Source: Platycarya strobilacea
Taxonomy: Eukaryota; Streptophyta; Magnoliopsida; Fagales; Juglandaceae
Reading direction: 5' to 3'
Assembly: GCA_036898215.1 (NCBI GenBank)
Contig: CM072551.1
Coordinates: 36,233,563 to 36,297,562, forward strand
Length of the DNA stretch: 64,000 nt
This document shows positions 57,901-64,000 of this stretch, piece after piece. The first letter of the stretch is position 1; each line of letters starts with the position of its first letter. Both the position numbers and the translations under genes were made by a program. The notes below the pieces were generated by a model that saw only the letters and a list, made by a program, of their open reading frames with translations, did not search any database and was not told where the DNA came from.

Positions 57901-59647
57901 TCCTTCCTTAGATTTGATTCACCAGAAGTTGTAACTCCAAGTAATTCATGTAGTATGTAAAACAACGTTGTCTTGAGGGTTTTGTGAAAATTTTTGTAAC
58001 TTGGTCTTACTCTTTGTATATATCAGCTGAACTTCATTCTTCTTGATACGTTTATGGATAAAATGAAATCTTGTATCAATATGCTTGCTTTTATCAAGGA
58101 AGACTGGATTTTTTGCCAATTGCATTGCTAACTTGTTATCCACATATATCTCAGTGGTGTCTGCTTGTTGTTCATGAACCTTTTTCATCAATTTTTTTAG
58201 CCATATTGCATGACATGTTGCTGATGCAATAGCCACATATTCAGCTTCACATGTTGAGAGAGTTACAATTGGTTACTTCTTTGATGTCCACGTAAAAGCT
58301 GTATTTTCAAGATAAAATACAAAATCAGTTGTGCTTTTTCTATCATCCATATCTCCAGCCCAATCACTATCAATGTACCCAATTAGCTTGAAGTCTTATG
58401 TATTTGTATAGCATAATCCAAAGTCACTCATACCTTTTACATATCGCATAATTCTTTTTGCAACTTTCAAGTGTGAAGTCTTGGGTTCTTTCATATAGCG
58501 ACTAATTAAATCGACTGCGAATAAAATATCAGATCGTGTGGCTATGAGATATCTTAGACTTACGTTGGATTAACCTTTTCTCCTTTGTCATACTTGGACA
58601 TTTTCCCACTTCCCTCTGTTGGTGTGTCAACAAGGTGACAACTTTCCATGCCAAACTTCTTTATTATTTCTTTGACATACTTGGCTTGCGATACAAAAAT
58701 GGCTTCATCACTTTGCTTGACTTCTATTCCCAAGAAATACGCCATGAGTTTGATATCTGTCATCTCGAACCCTCATATCATGGATTCTTTAAATTCTTTG
58801 GTCATACTTAAATTGTTGCTTGTGAAAATCAAATCATCAACATATAGCCAAACAATTAAAATATTACCTTTCATGTTTGTTTTGATATACACAGAATGCT
58901 TAAAAGGGTATTCGGTAAATCCATTATCTAGGAAGTACTTATTGATCCTTGTGTTTCAAGCTCTTGGCGCTTGCTTTAATCTATAGATGGTTCTTTTTAA
59001 TCTGTAAACTTTCTTGTCTTGCCCTTTTTTCAGAAAGCCTAATGGTTGTTCAATATACACTTCTTCTTCAAGTTGACCATTTAGGAATGTTGATTTGACA
59101 TCCATCTAATAAATCTTCCACTTGTGTTGGGTTGCTAAGGAGATAACATGACGTACTGTCTCCAATCATGCAACTGGAGCAAATACTTCATCATAATCAA
59201 TGCCATATTTTTGTTTGTAGCCTTTTACCACTAGTCTTGCTTTGTGCTTTTCTATTTCTCCCTTAGCATTTCTTTTAGTCTTGTATACCCATTTGACGCC
59301 TATAACTTTGTGTTCCTTTGGAAGATCTGCGAGCTCCCATGTATCATTTTTTTCTATAGCTTGGATTTCTTCATTCATGGCTTTCCTCCATTTTTCTTCT
59401 TGTTGTGCTTGTTCAAAGTGTATAGGATCACTTCCAGAGAAAAGACAAAACATTGTGAAGTCGTCATCATCTTCAAGTCTTCGTGTAACATCATATAACT
59501 CTTGAATGTTTCTTGTCATGCCTTTTATGTTCTCTGATGATGATGATGATGGATTAGCATTTTCTTGATGTATATTCTGTCTTTAAGTTCTCACATTTGT
59601 TCCTGTCCTCCCACTAGGTGAAGACTAGTTATTACTGACTTCTTCAT

Positions 59648-60372
59648 TGTAAATGTAATTTTAAGTTTGGTTAGGATTAGATGAGTCGGGTTTAAATTTG
59701 CCTTATGGATGAATGTAATTTGAATATGACTCTAGTTGTATATCCTATAAGGATAAACTTTTGAATTGTAATGTAACTTTTATCAAATATTGTTTAAATG
59801 ATAAGATAAGAGTTTATAAAAGTCTTAGATAGGTTTCGAGTTAGAAGATCAGCTTGAGATATCGCCATACACGAGGTACATGAAGAGATCAAAGTTGGAT
59901 TACACATAGATATATCTAGTTGCAGAGTCCTAGTCAAGCACGTTAGCAATCTGTTAGCAGCGTAACAGGCTAGGAGACTGGATAAATCGTCAGCAAAGTC
60001 CTAGTCCAACTCAAACACTAAATTGCCTATTTAGTGAGGGACTTAATTGAAGGTTTGGTGAACACTTGAGAGATCACCAAAAGACATATTCACATACATT
60101 GTTAAGAGCTTGAAGATCTGGATAGAGTTTCAAGTGACCATGTGAGAGAAAATTCTTGAGAGAAGGATTTTCTGAGAAGCTCAGTTCGTAGGATTGAGTG
60201 AGAGCACACTCCATGGGGGAGTTTCCGTATTCATGATCAACCACTGGAGGTTCCAGTAGGAAAGACCAAAGATTGAAGATCATAAGAGATTCCACTGGAT
60301 CTCGTGTATTGGGTAATCGAGTTAAGTTACAAAGCATTAACGTGCATAATTAGGGGTACTTGGGTAATTTCA
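59648..60372 (+). mobile_element. Solo LTR inside CE7 pol, 725 bases
   Basis: Begins TGTAAATGTAATTTTAAG and ends GGGTAATTTCA, with an exact 5-base duplication TTCAT on each side (59643-59647 and 60373-60377). A TATA box TTTATAAAAG near 59811 indicates plus-strand orientation. The CE7 coding sequence (acidic Asp/Glu codons on the minus strand) continues across the insertion. No internal region remains. An 87-codon frame inside it (60074-60337, minus) is not a recognised protein. Confidence 0.8.
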
Positions 60373-62601
60373 TTCATTTTCTTTATTTTCATCATCTTCA
60401 TGATCTACTATCATATCTATTCCTTGACTTAGTTCTTGCTAATTCCAACTTGATTCTTCATTAAATTCAACATCTCTTGAATGTAATACCTATTTTGTAA
60501 TGAAATTATATTTATATAGCATGTAGCCACTTTCTCCATAGCCAATGAAAATACACTTCTTCTCTTTATCTTCTAGCTTCACCCTCTTCTTTTCAAGAAC
60601 TTTCACATATGGTTTGCATCAAAAAATTCTCAAGTGATCAACCATCAACTCTGTCAAGATCCTTGCTTCTTCCGGGGTCTTATTTCTTAGTCTCTTGGAT
60701 GGAAATCTGTTGAGTAAACATATTGCACAAGCAACAGCTTCTTCTCAAAACTCTTTTGGCATATTTCTTTCTTTGATCATGTAATGAACCATATTCACTA
60801 TTGTTCTGTTGTTTCTTTTCGAAACATCATTTTATTGAGGTGTGTATGGGATAGTACGTTGATGAACAATTCCATGTTCTTTGCAAAATCTTTCAAACTT
60901 TTGTGAAGTGTATTCTCCACCACAGTCAAATCGTATTGCTTTGATGCAGTATCCGCTTTGCTTTTCAACTAAGGACTTGTATTCCTTAAGTTTTTGAAAA
61001 GTCTCACTTTTCTCTTTCAAGATGTAAACCCATGTTTTTCTAGTAAAGTCGTCAGTGAAGGTAAGAAAATACTTGTTTCCACGGAGCGTCATGGGTTGAA
61101 TAGGACCACATATCTGTACGGACCAGTTGGAGAGGTTGGGTTGCCCTTTCTAATCCTTTATTTTTAAAGCTTTTTCGGTGTTGTTAATCGAGGAAACATC
61201 TTTCACATTTCTTCAGCGGAAGCTTGATCCATGGAGCTTCATGTTTCTTTTTGACATAATATTCAATCATTGGAAGTTCAAATGACCAAATCTAAAATGC
61301 CACAAAATAGTATCATCTTCAATTTTGGCTTTGTAACATTTGGAATAAGTATTATAGGAAGCTTGCATATATAAAGGAAACATAGGATTTCTTGTCATAC
61401 CTATGTGTGTGACAAACTATTTTGTTGATCTCTGATAGATAATCGCAACTCCTTTGTGTGAATATTATAGCCTTTTCCAAGTAACTAGTTCAAATTGAGA
61501 ATGTTACTCTTCATATTTGGTACGTAATAGACATTGGAGATATATTGTTGCTCTCCATTTTTCAACTTAATGCCAATAGTTCCTTTGCCATTCATGGGTC
61601 TCTTTGTTGAATATCCAAAAGTGACATCTCCTTGGTGGCTGTCATCAAGCGTCATGAAATACTCCTTTTTGCCGTACATATGGTTGCTAGCATTGGAATT
61701 AAGATACCATAGGCTACTTTGATTAGCTTCACCACTATCATTATACGATAGGAGAATTGTAAAATCTTGATTTACTTCTTCATAATTTACTTTATTTTAC
61801 TTATTGCTAGTTTTTCGATACCAACACTCGGTAGCATAATGTCCATTTTTGCAAATATGACATTGAATTTGAGATTTGTCATACCTTGTATTTCATCCTT
61901 TTCCTCTGCCTCTTTGATTATTTTGCATTGGTGGTCGAGAATTTCTCTTATATTGTTGTTGTTGAGAATGATTTGCACCAGTATTCTAGAAATATCTTCC
62001 TCTTTCTCTTCCTCGTTGAGAACGATTTTACAAGGAAATATCTTCCTTTGCCCCTTTTGATTCTTCTATTGCAATGACAACATGCTCGAACTACAAATTG
62101 AGAGATTGAAGTATCTTTTCCATTACTCGAATGTCTTCAACCTTGTCGCCTAATCTTTTGATCTGGTTAACAATAGTCAAAGTCATTGTAAATTGACTCG
62201 TTCTCCTTCATATGTAATAACTCAAATTTGCCTCATAAGATACAATGCTTCTTTAGAGGTGCTAGCGGTGGAGATCTTCTTGAATGTTACTTAATCTATG
62301 CCTTGATATATCAGATACAATGCCTTTTTATCTTTCTTTCTATAATCTCTTAATGCGCTCTTATGAGATTTAATCAGTCTTTCTTCATCTTCTTTTGACA
62401 CAGATTCATCATATCAAAGTTCTACCAAATCTCATAAATCTTTGGATGATATCAACATTTCCATCTATATGCTCCAATTCTCATAATTATCTTTATTCAA
62501 TTTTGGAAATTGAGGTTGAAAGAAATTACTCATAGATGCCATTAAGAATCTTGAACATTGGCTGTCTTCATTTTTTTTTTCTCTCCAAGCTTTGATACCA
62601 C

Positions 62602-63127
62602 TATTAGAGCTTATCTATTTTTGTATAAAGTAGAGGAATATGAATTGAAACCAACCAACACTTTGTTGAATTTTTGAAAGGAGTACAGAAAAAAAACAAC
62701 AGAATTTTATATTTCTGTTGGAGCTCTATCTCTTAATTTCTCTTCACTACATGTGATTTATTTCTTCTCTCCATCTATGTTACGACGCATGCATGCGGCC
62801 TGATCTAGTATTTAAAGGCAACGTAAAGTAGTGAAAAGTGCAGTTGTGAATGAGATATTCAAATTCAATTTGAATTCTTTTGCCGCTTGAAGTAGTGAAT
62901 CTCAATTGAACTCTTCCTCTAGCCTTTGCCGTCTAGCATGATGTTGGTTAATTCCATGCAAACTCAAGCCGCTTTCTTTATCTCTAAGTGTCTTCATGGC
63001 CAAGTAACTTTAAGGCTAAGCGTCCGGACTTCCTTCATGGCTAGATAAAAAGTCCTTCATGGCTAAGTGTCTTCATGGTTAAGTAGAACTTTGTGGATTA
63101 ATCTAGAACCAAGTTTAATTTCCAACA
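62602..63127 (-). repeat. 5' LTR of CE7
   Basis: Starts TGTTGGAAATTAAACTTGG on the minus strand. It is about 41 bases longer than the 3' LTR because of a block near 62797-62845 (GGCCTGATCTAGTATTTAAA). Confidence 0.85.
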
Positions 63128-63595
63128 TAATTAGTATGCACTTTCTAATATTAATTAATTGGTGCATTCCATATCATAAACTAACTAGTAAACTTAGATG
63201 GGTTAATATTTTGATTTTAATGCTTGTTTATTTCTTATATTAAATTGATTCAGTAGGTTAAAGGTTTTCCCAAAAGGAAATGACGCTGAAAAGGCAAGAA
63301 CCTGTCCCTATTTCTTAAGCTAGGAGACGGGTTAAGCCTTCCACTTGAGAAAACAATTAATTATGCAGACTACAAGCTGCGAGTGGTGGACCCACCACTT
63401 GCACTGCAAATCCTGTAAACATCAGACATATATTTTTGCTTTTAATTCTCTTCTTGCGGTTAACCACAGCTTTCATAGCCACAAGCGAGGTTTGGAATCC
63501 GATACTTGGGCTTCATGTTAATTGGGGATCTAAACGAAGCCTCCAAGGGCTTCACAAACAAGGATACTTTGATTATTGAAGCTAGGGGAGAGCTT
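63128..63595. other. Intergenic DNA
   Basis: Nothing recognised. The 70-codon minus-strand frame at 63460-63672 runs into the hAT-like end and is probably not a gene. Confidence 0.4.
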
Positions 63596-64000
63596 TGGCT
63601 GGTCCGGACCAAAAGGACAGACCGAACTAGGACCAGCCCAAATATGACTTGATCCTGTCTAGGTCTAAACAAATAAGGACCGAATAGTTCTAGTCCGGTC
63701 CCAGTCCAGGCGTTTTTAGACCGGACTAGACCAAATATACACTATAATATCTTTTTAATTATATAGATTATTTATATAATATGGTTGTATATAATTAAAA
63801 TTAATTATATAATAGATATTATTTATTATTCATGTATATTATTTAGTATCAAAGTATTATTATATTATTTAATGTATAATTATTTACTATATATTATAGT
63901 AATAGTATTAATACTAGTAATTAGTATACATTAATAATTTAATATATTAATATATTATAAGAGTTATAGTATAAACTATAGACTAACATTTAATATATTA
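63596..64000. mobile_element. Left part of a hAT-like element related to 20869-21647
   Basis: GGTCCGGACC, GACCGAACTAGG, TAGTCCGGTC and GACCGGACTAGACC motifs lead into an almost pure A+T core with TATTAATATATTATA, as in the 20.9 kb element. The right end is beyond the window and the left boundary is approximate. Confidence 0.5.

Larger units (their letters stand above)
57416..63127 (-). mobile_element. CE7: copia retrotransposon
   Basis: LTRs at 62602-63127 (5', 526 bases) and 57416-57900 (3', 485 bases) are on the minus strand; a purine tract CTAAGGAAGGA precedes the 3' LTR. The primer site near 62590 is a one-base variant of the iMet site. Gag lies at about 62550-61790, protease at about 61750-61485, integrase at about 61092-60400, RT at about 59519-58560 (HKARLVVKGYKQKYGIDYDE, YFLGIEV) and RNase H at about 58236-57946 (EIYVDNKLAMQLAKNP, KSKHIDTRFHF). 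The integrase glutamate context reads SKR. A solo LTR interrupts the region between integrase and RT. No intact reading frame. Confidence 0.9.

Noticed and set aside
1..64000. CRISPR array, operon or defence system
   Set aside because: No regularly spaced identical repeats and no gene cluster; this is plant nuclear DNA with spliced genes and retrotransposons.

Overview
This is nuclear DNA of a plant, most likely a woody eudicot. The evidence is a spliced plant-type DnaJ gene with GT-AG introns and a C-terminal farnesylation motif, many Ty1/copia LTR retrotransposons, hAT-, CACTA- and PIF/Harbinger-like DNA elements, a plant tRNA-derived SINE and a high A+T background. The short MITEs whose ends read like 'GTTTGGATA..GAG' suggest Fagales to me, but that is memory and not proof. 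There are no operons, rRNA genes, tRNA genes or CRISPR arrays. I call one gene intact: a 420-residue type I (class A) DnaJ/HSP40 co-chaperone on the minus strand, coding exons 14471-18016 and a 5'UTR exon near 19957-20135.

Layout. 1-2063: 3' part of a copia element (CE1). 2064-14370: two diverged direct copies of the sequence downstream of DnaJ; the left copy is split by a complete but decayed copia element (CE2, 3731-10137). 14471-20135: the DnaJ gene, with an old LINE tail, a SINE and a MITE in its introns. 20136-28486: upstream intergenic DNA with a hAT-type element, a roughly 1 kb tandem duplication, simple repeats and a near-perfect hairpin at 26886-26965. 28487-55980: two tandem copies (A and B) of a broken DnaJ 5' fragment (intron 2, exon 2, intron 1, 5'UTR exon). 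Each starts at a CACTA-transposon terminus, and both are riddled with later insertions: CE3 at 28712-33170, CE4 at 33899-37919, a hAT-like element at 39777-41487, CE5 at 42904-53040 with CE6 (47150-52514) nested in its gag, and a 1.5 kb short LTR element at 54250-55760. 56314-63127: copia element CE7 joined through a shared LTR to a second gag copy, with a solo LTR of another family inside its pol gene. 63128-64000: intergenic DNA and the start of another hAT-like element.

How the parts relate. DnaJ is the source of partial copies on both sides: its 3' end to the left and its 5' end, twice, to the right. The insertions give an order of events. LINE, MITE and SINE entered the DnaJ introns. A 5' fragment was then copied beside a CACTA end. 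The short LTR element inserted into that copy. The whole block was duplicated in tandem. CE3, CE4, CE5 and CE6 came last. All retrotransposon genes here are broken, although CE3 keeps the integrase and reverse transcriptase catalytic residues. I found no new defence or metabolic system. The most unusual items are the CACTA-adjacent DnaJ fragment, a CE3 primer-binding site that fits the anticodon arm of tRNA-Ile rather than a tRNA 3' end, palindrome arrays in the CE1/CE6 LTRs, and the hairpin at 26.9 kb. All coordinates and comparisons were made by eye.
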